Of a stretch of 64,000 nt of DNA, positions 13,301-28,300 are shown piece after piece. The notes beneath the pieces are model-generated. The model was given only the letters and a program-made list of their open reading frames with translations. It made no database searches and was not told where the DNA came from. Within the stretch, counting starts at the first letter, position 1; each line of letters starts with the position of its first letter. The stretch is from NCBI GenBank assembly GCA_019095985.1, contig CM032664.1, positions 51,711,423-51,775,422 on the forward strand, read 5' to 3'. Made by a program: the position numbers and the translations under genes. The stretch is from Streblospio benedicti (lineage: Eukaryota > Annelida > Polychaeta > Spionida > Spionidae).

Positions 13301-16300
13301 AATGTGTAAATGTAAATGTGCTTGTTTATAGTCGCACTAAACAGCTTTTGTCGTTTTCTAGCGACTTTACATCTACACCAGGTCATTGGCATCCTTGTCA
13401 CACTATATCTTTCTCAACTCCCTGGGGAGCATACAGCACTGGCTCCATAACCCATTGCTGCTGTTGCACACACGTGCTTATCACCCACATTTGCGTTCAC
13501 TCGCCTGACCTGTACCTATTTAACGTGTAGGTACCACGGAGCAGAGTGCAACCTGTTAGAGGTAAGTTTGCTCAACAGTTGCCATCAGACCTGACCGGGA
13601 ATCGAACCCGCGACCTTCTGGTCACGAGTCCAACTCCCTATCCATTCGGCCACAAGAGCTTACCACTGGTGGGGGAGATGTCGACACAGCCGAGTCGGTC
13701 CATGCGCTGCCTCATCTCCTCCTGCTCTATGACCACCGGCCCGGAGATCTCCAGCATCTGCAATCAGTCGCTTGTTTAACCATAAATGCATCTACAGGTA
13801 TCACTATTTGCATCTCCTCTTATATCAGGCTTTATTTCATATATTGTGATGCATATGCGTCTCGCCGAGAGAATAAACCGATGATAATCTATGATATAAA
13901 ATGTACGTAGAGCCTTTATACTAAAGCAAGACCATTTTCTCAGTCCAATTGCCCCATTGGAAATTAACCAGTATTAAACCAAACCTTTAAAGAGAGCCCA
14001 ACTCTCTATCTACTCGCAGCATCTCCATACAACGGTATTATCATACAACGCATTAATTAATACGAGCACAACAACAGATTTGTACAAGACTATACATTCT
14101 ACTTCTAATGCGAGTTTTCTCACTGACCTTGTTTGGTGGGAACTTTGCGGCTGCAGCGGTGGTAGTTGGGTGTTTCTTCTTGCCTGCCTTCAGACTCTGC
14201 ATGCGCGTGAGGAAGCTCTTGGAGGCGCCCTTGAAACGCTCCGAGGCGGAGCGGCGCAGACTTGCCGGGGAGAGGGGGCCCGACGACGACGCCTGCAACG
14301 TCAACACCAGGTCACTGGCTCATTCTTGTGGGTATTTATATTTGCATTCTTAATGTATGTAAAACTAGAATATTTCGTGGCTATTAAATTTTGCAATTTT
14401 CATCTATAAATTATTTTGTGATTATTTAATTTTGCAATTTTGGTCCATCCTGGACCTACTTTACATTGGCTATTAATGTTTGCTGACTATTAAAGTTTGC
14501 GTTTTTGCACCAACCCACGAAATTTGCAAATCAAATTGTGCGCAAACATTTCTAGTTTTACAGTATACATACGCGTACTTGTAATCAGATAGCTATGTTA
14601 GGTGTGCTTCAAGTTGAATGCTAATCAATCAGAGAATTGCCATGGATGAGAAACAGAAATCAAACAAACCCGTGACTGAGTCTCACCTGTGAGATGTCAG
14701 AGTCCGACACCTGCCCATGGTCGGCGCGGGACTTGAACACAGGACTCTCGTCATTTGGACTCAGACTGTCATCAATGTCGTCTGTAATCACACTGTCATG
14801 GCTCGAACTCGACCTGAAAGTGCACAGCAGGCTGTTATGCAAATGACATCATAATAGAAAATTCGTAAGAAGTACAATATGCAGCGGATAAATTCACTCA
14901 CTATAACAGAGTTATGAATATTTTCCAATCTGTAGATATAATGTAATAATTTCTAATGCATGATCTATTTTTTCTTTTTTCTTATCACAACCAATGTCAT
15001 GCGCAATATAAACTGATTGGATCACTCTTTCTCACGTGATTCTCTCATTTGTTCCGATGGTGTGATGAGCATGGACTCAGCTCTTAGATGTACCTCAGCT
15101 CACTTCGAACCTCTTACGTATTTGAGACTGCTTCTATCCTCTCCTCTGATTGGCTGGCTGAGAGCTCTCACCTGATTGGCCGCGACTGTCCGCCAATGGT
15201 GTAGGAAATGGTGTTGCCGAGCAGGTCCCTGTTGTCGAGGTCCCGGCGTGACCATCGCCGTGACGACCGCTGGTACCGCCACTTGTCGCTCAGTGCACAC
15301 TGCTCCTCCTCATCAGAGTCGTCGGTCTGAAAGACACAGTCATCAGTCTGAAACATAGAGCCTGAAGTCTGAACCACAGAGCCATCAATCTGAAATAGTG
15401 TCATCATTTTTTAAAAAGAGAAAAATCCGCATTGTATCAATCATTGTTATTGCAGTTGTGTTCTTGTTCAAATGTTGTAATAGAAGTCATGGATGTTGGT
15501 GCTGTTGTCCCCATTTTTGCCCTAACTGTGGTCAACATGGTCATTGCCTTTCATGCATTTGTCCTCACAATCATTATCAATGAGATTTTCAAGATGAGAG
15601 TATGCTCAACCATCTGATATGACGGACTTACACAAGTACGGAGGCAGCAGCAAACTAGAACCATTATGATTTGCCTGAGGCACTCAATAAAACAACATTA
15701 CGTCCACAGACACTTATTGTATATACAAAATGTATCTTGAAAAAATGTATGTAAATATTAATGAACTCCATAGTTCCATGAATTCCAATTGTTTTATCCT
15801 ATGCTATAATTGGTATAAATTGCATTTAATTATGGTATCAAATATATCTTTTTGATACAATCTAAAGTATCCACATATCTCTGTATGAATCCTTAAAGTA
15901 AAAAACTCAACACACGAAAAACCAAAACTGCTTGATGACCAAAAGTTAAAAAGTAGTTAAAATAGCGAACAGCTTTTAACCCTTTATCAACAAAACTTCA
16001 CAAAATAGCAATAAAATCTAAATGGTTGATTTTTCAGTTTGGAGGATACATCAAGCATTTTGGGATGTAAATGTTTATATGTCATCTGCTTTGACACCTA
16101 CAGGGTTAAGTGAGTTATCTGCCAACACGAACGATTATGTGAAATTACAGTCATTGAAGTTGTTTGCCATTTAGACTGTGGTATTTGCCAACGTGATGAA
16201 AGCGGTCCGCTACATAGACTTCCATGCTAAAAAACACCCACCTTTTCAACCATATATATTGTCCAAAGCTGACGTAAGTACCCACTATTCCATATTTTAA

Positions 16301-19300
16301 CTGGAAACCATTGCCAGATGGCTGTCACAGTTGACTTTACATATGAACATCTTGGGCAATTAAATTATGAATCATGCAAACTATATTCACTTGCCAATGG
16401 AAAAAACTACATTCTGCTCAAGGTTTAAACTTGGTATTTTTGTCCAAACTGAGCTGTTCCACCAATTTCCTCTTTGATATACTAAACAATATAATGTTTA
16501 TGGTGTTGGGCAGATTAAAGGCCTTGGGCACTTTGATGGCCATTAGTCGGGTAGCCGAGCCCGGGTACCCTGATGTAAGGTATAACAAAGGTTTTTTGTG
16601 TTTTTTAGTTAATCATATAGTGTACATCTACGGTATAATGTAACAGAGCATTTGCATGTTGCGTGTAACTCACCGACTTCCTGTGAGGCGCTTCTATCTT
16701 CATGGTGGCACATTTATTTAGGGTTGTCAGCCGTCTGAAAAATGAACATTGACATAAAGTAGTCAAAACAACAGCACCCATTCATTCATTGCTATTACCC
16801 CACCAAACAACCATTCATTTATTTATATTCATGATCAAAATGCAGTATCTAATAGTAAAACTTTCATAATATCATATGAATGATAGAAGGTTTTCAATTA
16901 GAAATTTTGCTGAGAGAATAGAAAAATTAAGTCCATGGATAATTGTAATATATGATTATGGAAAGAAATTGCCACTTCATAAGTGAAATAGACAATGACA
17001 ATCATTGCATATGTGCTGTAGTAAAAATAAAGGCTAAATTGGCATTTCCTTACCTGAAGAGAGACTGTATAGAATCCTCATCTAGAAAGTCATGATCTTT
17101 TTCTACTGACGAAATCTCTATAGGAAACTGATGCTCTGAAAATAAGAAATGTAATATTTATTGACATGACACTTTGAAGGGGCAGAATTCATCTTACAAA
17201 CATTAATCTGTGTTTCAGAATCATGAATCTCTGTTTCATTATCCAATAGCAAAGCTACATATCCATATGAAATGTATCCGTAGCATATATTACCTGAAAG
17301 ATTTTGCTTGATGAACATTATTTAATAACAATATTTCTTTACAAGAATAGGGACTAAAATGTGCACAAAACACTAGTGCAGTTTTTAACAAAAACTTTGG
17401 TTTTATCCTTCCATTGTTCATTCCTCCATCACTGCCCACTCTCCCTCACTCTGCTTATGAGCAAATGTTTATGACCACATCTTTTATATGCACCGCTTTT
17501 TATCTAGAAACAGTGCAGATCTTGACGTATTTCACGGAAAGTGAAAATAATGCTCTGAACAATGTGAAGAGTAAATAATACACAGAGCAAAATGTAAATG
17601 ATACATGGCCGTGAAATTTTGATCAAGAATAAGAGCAAACCTTTTGGGCTCATTTAACTCAGTATTTCTAATAATCATTACTAGAATAACTAAAACTTTG
17701 CATTATCTTAAATAATTATACACATACATTGCTTATGTAATTGTATGTTAATTTAATAATTGTAATGATGGCATAAATAATGCAGCAATGTAAAAGAAAT
17801 ATATGTAAATACTAAGATTGCTTTCTCATATTAAGTTATTGAGTGTGTGTGTAATACAGTGAGATATACAGCTGTGGAGCTAACAATACATTGTTATCAA
17901 AGCATTGTCAATTAGCCGCATGTCTAACTGCTTGATTGGCCATGGTTTGTGGCTCCCTGTGAGAGAGACCTTGCAGATAGGCTTCACAGAACCACTCAAG
18001 TTTACTCATTCTTTATAAAAACAATAAAACTATATGACTGGACACCTGTGTGACACAAATACAGAGTAGCTAAGGATGATTATGTTTCAGAAGTGATTGT
18101 AATTTTTACCAGTTTAAAAAAAATATATATTATACGTTCTATGGTCAAAGATATTGCGGAATTTAAAACTATTGATCACTTCAATTCAGTTTATGGAGAA
18201 AATCAAATAATTAATAATGCAAGCCTTTATTTGTAATGTTGACTAATCACTCATACACATTGAATTAGAGTTAATCATACACATTAATCAATACCACACT
18301 AGGCTATCATCCTATGTTGACCATTCGCATTGATCTACAGTTGTGACCTAACTGTGAAGTGTGATTAATCTCTGTGTACTTTCTTCATAATCCTCGAATT
18401 GAGTGTCGCCTTGTCACATGATCTTGTTTATAAACAATTCTCAAGAATGCTCTTGAAAATCACCCTAAAGAAGGTCAACTTTCCGATAACTACAACGCAA
18501 CTGGAGCTTGTCAAATATCTTTCAGGATCTGTGTACATTACAACCATCCGAATAAAAATATTTCTCTATAGGAATGACACATTTGTAATAATGGTTAATT
18601 ACATTTTAATAGCTTTCAAAGTCTTTTGACATCACATTATAATAACTATATGTTTCATCTACACGTACAAGTACTTTTATTTGTTTCTATGCTTTATTTC
18701 TTACACATAAACAACCATTTAGTCAGTCAAGACCCCCCAATCCCAACCCCCACCCAACCCATTCCACCCCTCCAAAAAATAGTCTATTGATTGGTTTCAG
18801 TGATATACAGTTACTGGGTACCTAAAATTCCTTTTGTTGATTGACCCAACGTAGGTACCTGGTAACTGGTAAGCCTTCCTATGATTTACGTTCATCAAAC
18901 TGGCCAAAGTTTTACATAAAGAAATTGCCAAACACTATGAAACTGCACATATAATTCCCATATACACTTAATATGTCAAGCCCCAGCCCTAATTCTATTC
19001 TAGTAAGTGTACCCACCTTCATACATCTGCGCATACTGCGGGAATCCTGCAGCCCTCAGCCATTTACAAGCCTCAATCGCTTCGATCTCTGAAAGCATAC
19101 AAATGAGAAAAATGTAATGACATGGGAAACCAAAGCAAGGTAACACTTATACATTTTTTGTTTGTTCGTACCAGATTCCTCATCTATCCATGAAGAATAC
19201 CATTGTAAAGAGAAAAGCAGTTTAAAAACAAAATGCAATCATTGAGTAATGTTGAAATACTGAATGACTTCTCGACGAATGTACCATACCAGTGATCCAA

Positions 19301-22300
19301 TGTAACATACGGCAAGCTGAAAACTAATCGAACGTTACATGCACACAAAAATATCTTTTACTTTATTAATCATCACCCACTGACACGATTATTATTAATG
19401 ACTGTTTGTACTGTACCCTTGAGTGCTTTATCATTCATGCCACCATCCTAACACTAATGTTCATATAATGGCATACACATGTCTTATAAATGTGTCATTT
19501 TTATACAATATATAAGTAGGCCTATCAATAATGTCTACCACAGGCCTTGATATACACTGTTACTCTAGATAATATAGATGATTTGCAATAACCAAGAAAT
19601 ACACAAGTGTTAGGCATTTCTCAATTTACCCTATCAAATTTTCTGTAGAGAGATAAAGATCATAAAAATAGACAGATTTCGGCAAATCAAATATGCAATA
19701 ATTGTTAGCTAATCTAGTAATCTTTCTAATTAGCAAATGCTAAATCAGCATAAGGCTGGTGGTGTTTATCACATTAAAATCTGACCACAGACTTCCTACA
19801 TCCTCCCAAATCTTTAACATCCTCCAAGACCACACACTTTAACCATGAATATAAAACTTAAACAGTTTTGTAAAAGTGTGCTTCAAGTATTAAATGAGTT
19901 TCATAATGCTATACTACACATGTATCAATATTATTATATTATATATGGTTATGTATTACTATATTATATATTTTCCTAAATGAAGGCAATATACATCTTA
20001 CATAAAATATGTATGTATATGTGATATTTTTAATATTTACACTCGAGAAGATAACAGACTGTTATTTATATCAATACAATATAAAATACAATTCTTTCTA
20101 CTGTGGAGATATTACTATCATTCTAACTTCCAAATATAATTTCTAAAATGGAACACAGATTGTTCCTACAAAACAACAATCCATGTGAATATGGTGTAAT
20201 TGTAAAAATTTGAATGTATACTTAATAATTGCTTATATATCTTAAATCAATTTCCAGTTTTCAAACAAGTATAATTAGCTGATATAACAAAATTTTTTAT
20301 TCTTACAAACAATTGTAATAATGATAAATTATCCACCTTCTATGATTCTGTAATTTCAGTCATTTGCCTCACTCAACATGTATAACATACATGTTCTGAT
20401 TAACACAAGCATATATACAAAAGTACAATACTGTCCCATAGAACAATCATATTAGACACACACATTCAGAAACACCCATCCTATATAAATGTGTGTTTTT
20501 ATAGTCCCATAATAATTTAGTATCCAATTACTAGTGTATCCTCGATCTACTTCATCTTTCTCGGCATCCTTATTCCTTTAAACCAAAACTACTCAATAAC
20601 ACTTGTCCCAAGTTAAACCCTACTACTTCCTGGACCGATTTATATCTCTTTTAACTTCATGAGGCCACCAGAACCATTGATAGGAGGTTCATTATCCTAT
20701 CCTATGGTATTTCCTTTCCAAGCACAAACTGTGTTGCTATCATTGAGAATAGTCTAACTAGTAAACCTGCAGATAACATTGGTTTGTTTGGTAACGCGTG
20801 GCGCTTACAAACATTGCAGTAAAACCTGACGCATGGAACACCTTTGCAATTAAGGAATGTCTCTTTTGTAAAGTTCTTTCATTTGACCACCTTCACAATT
20901 GGACCACTTGTCATGTATCATGTGTATAGACACAGTATACATTTTTGTGATGTGTTAAACCTTGTCGCTTTATAATGTGTATCATCATATCTTATCTTTC
21001 CGATGGAAATATCAAAGTCTTTCGAATCACCTCTCTAATGTAGCTGCATTTGTATTATGACTATGTTCAGACAACTTCTGTAATGGGACCACCTCTTTAG
21101 TGGGACCACTTTTATATATATATATCTTATGAATGGTTCATATCTCGGACCTGCCTACTGCTATTAACCTGCATGTGCTTATCCCTCTGATATTTCTACA
21201 CGTTTAATCTCTACTTTATTTGATCTTTTATCAGTGACTATTGACAACTGAACAAAACGTTTCCTTCTGGCAAATACACGCTAAATCCAAGTCAAGTGGT
21301 TGACAAAGATAAAATGGAAATACACACTTTGCAGACTTCACCCACACAGAACTATACTTCAAAATATGAAATCTAGACTCCATCATTTGTTTCGCTCAAG
21401 ATACCAATGAGGTGATGTAAATGCAAACGTAAAGATATATGGCAAGCTTGTGGGTTAAATGGGTCGCTCAATGTCATTATGTCTGCATTATATCTGCCCC
21501 CACATGTGTAATCCACATCATACATCACAGTTACATACATACACAACTATGAAATGAATTTCAATAATTTGTAAGAATTTAAAGTTTACAAAATACAAAA
21601 TATGCAAGTTTTCATGTGCCATGTTGCTATGTGTTGTCCTGTGGTAACCATGGCAATGGGTGATGTGAGCAGACTAAATATAGCTCGCCTCATATCAACT
21701 GAGTAATATTTGTTATTAGATGATACCCACCCCTTTTACATGGCGCATCGTCAAAATTCCATACCTACAGACTTTTCAATGGCAAACACAGCAGGTAGAC
21801 TACAATGATTGCATACACTCATCTGACTGCTTCATACCTTACAAGAAAACCAATAGATCTTCTCATATGATGATAGTAATGTGTAAATCGTGAAAATTTG
21901 CAACTGGTTGTGAAATTTTTCCAACTGGTCGCTTTAGCCAGGTTCCAATCTCCCCACCACACACTCTGTGGTAGAGACCTAGAATTACAGATATCCTTAT
22001 CGTACACTCCCCCAAAGCTGCTCCTACCATTGCCTCCTTGATTCATCAAGTGATAAAATGAGTCATTTCCTACATGCATGGATGCAATTGTGGTTATATC
22101 AGGGTCTAATAGAATAAAAGTAGTTCTATTAGACCCTGGTTATATATAAAGGGGCTCCCATTGAGGAGTTTGCAGGAAATACTACACCTATTAGTTATGT
22201 TGTTAAATCTGTACAGATGAAGAGCTTTTATGAAACATAATATTGAGTATGTAATAAGTTTACACGCTGGTGCCACAATGATTTGACCACTGAGCAACGT

Positions 22301-25300
22301 GGCCGAGGCTCAGAGCCCAGGACCCGTCAGCCGCACTCCCATGGCAACAGTCACAGTAGTGAGATTTGAACCCTACCAGAGGCTATGAAGCTACCCAGAA
22401 CTCAATACATACAAATAGAAATCAACTAAATCTTTTATAATGATCTTGATACATGTTGCACAAAACCAATCAAATGGCTTTTAGTATGACTAATATCTAT
22501 CCAGTGTTTAAGTGGTGGTATGTTGTGGTTAGCTGGCGGTATGTGGTAATTTGTTGTTGTGGTTAAGCAAACCACAGCTTCCATCAACACCAATCCGCAG
22601 CAACCTCGATAAAGTGACCTCTCCCTCAGGAGTAGCAATGGTGAGATACCAATTTACGTGGTAACTTTAAACATGGGATACACATACATTTAACATACCG
22701 TAGAGGTAAAGAGCTGATTGAATATAAATGTGTACATACTTGGGCCCCAGCGCCATGAGAGGGGGAGGAAGTAGGCCTCATGATGCTGAAGCCCTTTTAT
22801 AACACACAAACAAATCATTAGCAATTATAGAAAGTTTGACAACACAGAAGTAAAACTTGTACCACACACATATTACATTTATACTTGAAGACAACAAAAA
22901 TATAACTGATGTATCAATATCGGGAAATTCTTTAATATAGGCTAAAAGAAAACAGTTCGCTCAGTTGAGCACCTTGACCTTTCTCTACAAAAGTAGACTT
23001 GTCAACTCAAATGACTAGAGTGGAACTGCCTTATTTGGACACCTTCAAGTGAAGATACAAGTAATTTGCATGAAGACAGATGTCGATCATACTCAGTTTA
23101 ATGATATGCATACGACCAGCCAGAAAAACCCTGAAATGAGTCCCAAAAAAGACACATACGAATCAACTCCGCAAATGAGACATGTACACCACGACAGTTT
23201 TCATCTACAGCGACCCCCTGTATCCTCCCACCACACACCCACCCATTACACACCTGCCATGGCCGCCCGGTGACACACCCAGCGCGCCGTTGTGCTCCTT
23301 GTGCCAGCACCGCCGCCTGACACCACGTAGTTATCCAGTGAGCGCCGCCGGTTCTCCGTGGTTCCGCCATCAGCACCAGGGACAACCGGTGCCCGGTGCC
23401 GACTTGGCAAGGTGAGGTGCCGGCGGCGGAAGTGGTCTATGTCTGCCGGAAGTAAAGTCACGTTCATTGCTCCTGGCGATATCGCGGTACCATGATCATC
23501 GCCCGATTCCTCAGATCTTGATAGGAATTCGGCGTGTTTAGAAGACTGTTTTTCTTGTTCAAGTTCACTGCTTTCTTTTGACCCTGTATTTTCTTCTTCC
23601 CACTCGATTTCTGTTGCTTCATAATGGTGCACATCATCGGAAAAACTTAGTTTCGGTTTCACTTTCACATGTGGGGGTTTAACGTCGAGTTTTAGCCTTA
23701 AATCTGTGTCTGAATGGTCTTTGATTGACCGCTGGTCTTTTGATTGAGAATCAACATCATCCGAATTCCGTGAAATTGGACACTTCAGCATTCCATCCTT
23801 CTTACAAAAACTGTGATCAATATTTGGTGGATATTCAATCTCCTTACCTTTGACTAGCATCTCCATATTTCCCACCATTACTTTATCCTGAACACAAACA
23901 ATACTGGCTGCAGCACATTTTTCAACAATATTGGTTCCATTATCTTTGTGCGCCAAAGCATCCTGAACAGCAGAAGTTTTGTCATATTCATTTTGCAATT
24001 GAGTATGGGCTTCACACTGTTCAGTATTCACCTCCGCAGTATCACCTGAGTGTTTAGCCTTTATATAGTTTGAGTGTAAAAGCAAAACCTGATCTGGACA
24101 ATCTGACAAAGCACCTTTTCTATCATCCTTTCCAACAATTAGTCCATCATCAATTTTAGCACCACATTTTTCAGATTGCCTGCTGATATTAGCCCTTGAA
24201 GGTGGATTCTCGAGGTGTGAGCATTTAAAATCAACATAAATTGGTTCTTCATCATCATGGTAACCTGTCCCCTTAATAACAGGCTCTTCATTTGGCTTAT
24301 CAGCCACCTTAAGTGCACTTTCATTATCTATTGAAACATACAAGCCTTCCTCTTCTTCGTCTTTGTCTTTCTCGAACTTGTTGTCTTCTTTCCCAATCAC
24401 CTCTTTTATTGCTTCTTCTTCCACTTGATCTTCATTCACTAACTTTTCCTCTGCTTTTTCGTGTTTATCAAACTTATCTTCCACAAGACCAGCCTGACAC
24501 ACCGTAACATCCTTGTTTTTACTGACTTTTTTACCAGTTAAACCAGTCAGTGTCCGAGCAAAACCAACCAAAAATGGTGCGGCTCCACTTTCACATATTC
24601 CACGTACAATGCTCGAGTCTGACAATCGTCTTGCATTATCACTAGTATTGTTTGTTTTTGTTGAATTATCTGCTTTAGAAGCGCTGCTGTCTTTGCCATT
24701 TTTACTACCAGACCTATGTACTTTCCCTTCATCCTTCTTCTCTCCTTCATCCATCTCTCCATCAGTTGATTGACTCATTCTCACTTTTTATGTCATCTGC
24801 ATGATTATGACATAGTAAATAGTACATAACATAGCCACTTGGATGTAATATCAGAATCTGTACATTTTATCCGTTCATGTTCACTAAATTATAATACCAG
24901 ATGTCATTTAATTGTTATATACTACCTTTCAGAAATCATGGAAATTGTAAAATCGTTCCTTTCTAACTTGGTGACATAAAATCACTATTTTCAACCTCAT
25001 CATCTTCAAATGATATGATTTATCTCCAAACAGGGCCATCTCTTCCTGAGTAGTAAGTTTAACATTGACCATTTTCTTTCAGTGCAGTAATAATCATGAA
25101 CGCATTCATCTATTGTAACTCTCTCAGTTTTCATAGAATCCCCTAGATTTAGTAAAAGGATTGGATAATTTGGGGGTTAAACTTGATTTTACATTAAAAA
25201 AAACTTTGATACCGATTGATGTATATAGAATCATAGATCATACAGCAGTCTACGGTGAGTTTCTCGCCATATGTATGATCTTTGTCACATGTGTGACAAG

Positions 25301-28300
25301 CTATGAAGCATGAACAGCATCCAATGCTGCACATTTGTCAAAAGTCCTACGAAAACGTCTCCACCCAGTATCTATCCATCTATGAAGACCTATCAACGCC
25401 AAATACCTTCATCCAATAGTACTTATGATTACAAACTAAAACATATGAAGACCTTTATTTTTCAGCTTACTTAAAACATCTACAGAAGCTTCTCTCATTT
25501 GACTACCTATTCCAGGGTTTTCTCCCCACTAGCTATAGCACACTCTATCCATATGTCCACGCCAAGTATATATATTAATAGTAAGTAAGTTTCAATGTAC
25601 TACTAAACGATGCCACAGCCACTGCCGCCGCCACTGCAGCTCCCGAGCTACAAGGTATGAAGAAGCTAATAGAGTATATGTCGTGGCGGTGGGTGTTGGC
25701 GACTACAGGTGATGTGAGCTACTCCACCCACTGCCGTCATCGTCGTCGTTGACTCAACATGCTCACACAGCCACAACCACCGCTCATACCCACCTCACGT
25801 AGGTGAGTTTTCACAATGTTGTCACCGCCGCTGTTTTATTTGGCATTTTTGTCACCATCACAAGCAACAATGATATAGAGACATCAAATCCTATTGTACA
25901 TTTCACTTCGAGCCAGCCGAATGCTTCAGACTTGATCAGAATTTGAATTGGGGTACTGCTTTTTGTCTAAAAGCCTATAATGCTTACGTAAGTCTGAGGT
26001 AAGCATGCTAATAGGGGTTTAAATAGTACACTTTTGTCTAAGAGCCTGTGACACTTTCGGCTTGGTAAAATTTTTGATAGGCTCTAAGTCCTGAGATATT
26101 GCTCAGATTACTTGTTTTGTACAGGCCTAGGGGTACATAAACTTGCATATATTTGCATAAGAGCCGCACATCCTGGCATCAAGCACAGTAAAGGAATAAA
26201 AAGATTGTTATTTTTTCAAAAAGCTTATAACTGATTTAGTAAACATATAGAAAAGTTTCCTGAACATATTTGTGTGCACTTACTCATCAGAAAGAAAACA
26301 ACTGATACCAAAGTGACTATAAATCACATTTTTAAATGTAGTTATTTATAGTCGCAATTCAATGTTATCGCAATTCAATGTTATCGTGCTCTAGCGACTT
26401 TACATATTTACACCAGATCATTGGCATCCTTGTCACACTATCTTTCTCAACTCCCTGGGGAGCATCCAAGCATTTTGCTACAGTAGTGCAGATGTGCTAA
26501 TCACTCACATTAGCGTTCACTCGCCTGACCTATACCTATATAATGTGTAGGTACCACGGAGCAGTGTGCAACCTGTTAGAGGTAGGTCTGCTCAACACCC
26601 ACCATCAGACCTGACTGGGAGTCGAACCCACGACCTTCTGGTCACAAGTCCAACTCCCTGTCCACTCAGCCACGGAAGCACACAACGTTTTTTCACGTTT
26701 TCTGTCTATGCTATTCTTAAACCTTATCTTACCTGAATCTTATCTACCTAGCCCTACTTTATTTGGACAGGCATAAATTGATTATCAGTGTCGTCTGTCT
26801 GACTCATCTTGGATTCAGTCACACTTCCCATTCCTGACAAGCTAAGGGGTCAGTTGTACATGCCACATCCATTGCCAAGCACATCTACAAAAATTCTAAT
26901 AATTACATAAAAAAGCCAGCCTGATCAACAGGCTCTTTATGTGACACATCCTTCTACTGTCTGGGGTTCACCTCTGCCTTAATCTGACCAATGACTTATT
27001 TTAAAACTTCTGCTACAACTTCTGTAGATGAAACCATTTGAGGAAGGTTGATTCATCATAATGCTGAAAGGGTGGGGTTTTCTAATATGCATGACGTTCG
27101 TATGAAAGAGTAGTGACTGCTTGCTAATGAAATCATCGTTCCTTCTGTGAATATTTACACCAAATGAACACAGGTACCTCTATAGACATAACGATTAAAT
27201 GTATAAACACATGCTAATATAGATGTTGCCATCAAATGTAATGAGCTATGTCAAATAATCTAAGCGTCATCATACTGTCAGGTGACAACATACATTCGAG
27301 TATCCACCCTTATATCACTCTCCATATTTACGCCTAAATAAACTGCACATCAAACCAACGCCACACACAAAATACTCCAAACATTTCACCAAGACACACA
27401 GATGTCTCATGATGAAACATTGCGTCCCAACAGTCACGGGCTATCCATTATTTTTTCGCTACTTAGCATCTTTAACATTNNNNNNNNNNNNNNNNNNNNN
27501 NNNNNNNNNNNNNNNNNNNNNNNNNNNNNNNNNNNNNNNNNNNNNNNNNNNNNNNNNNNNNNNNNNNNNNNNNNNNNNNATTGCTAAGCTGTTTACCATT
27601 TACATATATCAGTGTTGTCCGTCCTTGTATCCTCATATTAGAATCACAAATCTCCCATTTAACTTCTCATAAAATTCTCAAATATAAACTCCATCAATCA
27701 AATTTCAAGGATAGTATGTAAAGAGTCAATAGAAAACACCACTCAACTTTTAAGACACTATCCTCCATGGTAAAAACAAATGAAAAACAAACAACAACAA
27801 AAGACATATTATAGTAAAATATTTTAACAAATGAAATTAAATATCCACCTTCTTGTTGAATGTTAAATCGAAACCAAATTATTCATATCATTGACACACA
27901 AAATGTCTTCATTTCTAAATATATATATATATATATATAAAATTCACCTGATTTAAGTAGTAAACACTTAAAAACTTTTCATTTCAATTAACTATTCAAG
28001 GCGATAGCAAGACCTTTTATGAAATGAGATATTCCATTCTCCATGACATTAACAAGAGAACTAAATTAACAAACTATTTTCAGGACAGCGAATTCATATT
28101 GTTGAATCTATCCTTTGAATTACACCATTTCTAATCGCATAATTATGCTAATCTACTAACAGGTGCTATGATGCTTTCACTACATATGTATGAACAAATA
28201 CAGACATAAAGTATGAAATAAGCGCAAGAAATACTATTGTTTCTTTGTCATCAGTATCCATGATGAAACATTCTGTTTCCGTTAGTGACGTTTTTCGGTT

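Larger units (their letters stand above)
13758..17053. other. Introns between core exons 2 and 7
   Basis: Introns 13758-14127, 14293-14686, 14814-15171, 15327-16673 and 16735-17053. Only the tandem acceptor repeat at 15306-15395 stands out. Confidence 0.5.
17136..22739. other. Introns around core exon 1
   Basis: Introns 17136-19016 and 19089-22739. AT-rich, with repeat remnants near 20817-21114, the hairpin at 22100 and a tRNA-like piece at 22310. The open frame at 21819-22079 has no splice signals or homology I can support. Confidence 0.5.

Noticed and set aside
13588-13659. Functional tRNA gene
   Set aside because: A and B boxes are present but no proper acceptor stem; it is continuous with a SINE body repeated elsewhere.
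21819-22079. 86-codon minus-strand frame as an extra exon
   Set aside because: No fitting acceptor/donor pair in the required phase and no similarity I recognise.
24779-24784. Start of exon B at 24784
   Set aside because: That triplet is GTG; the first in-frame ATG is at 24778.
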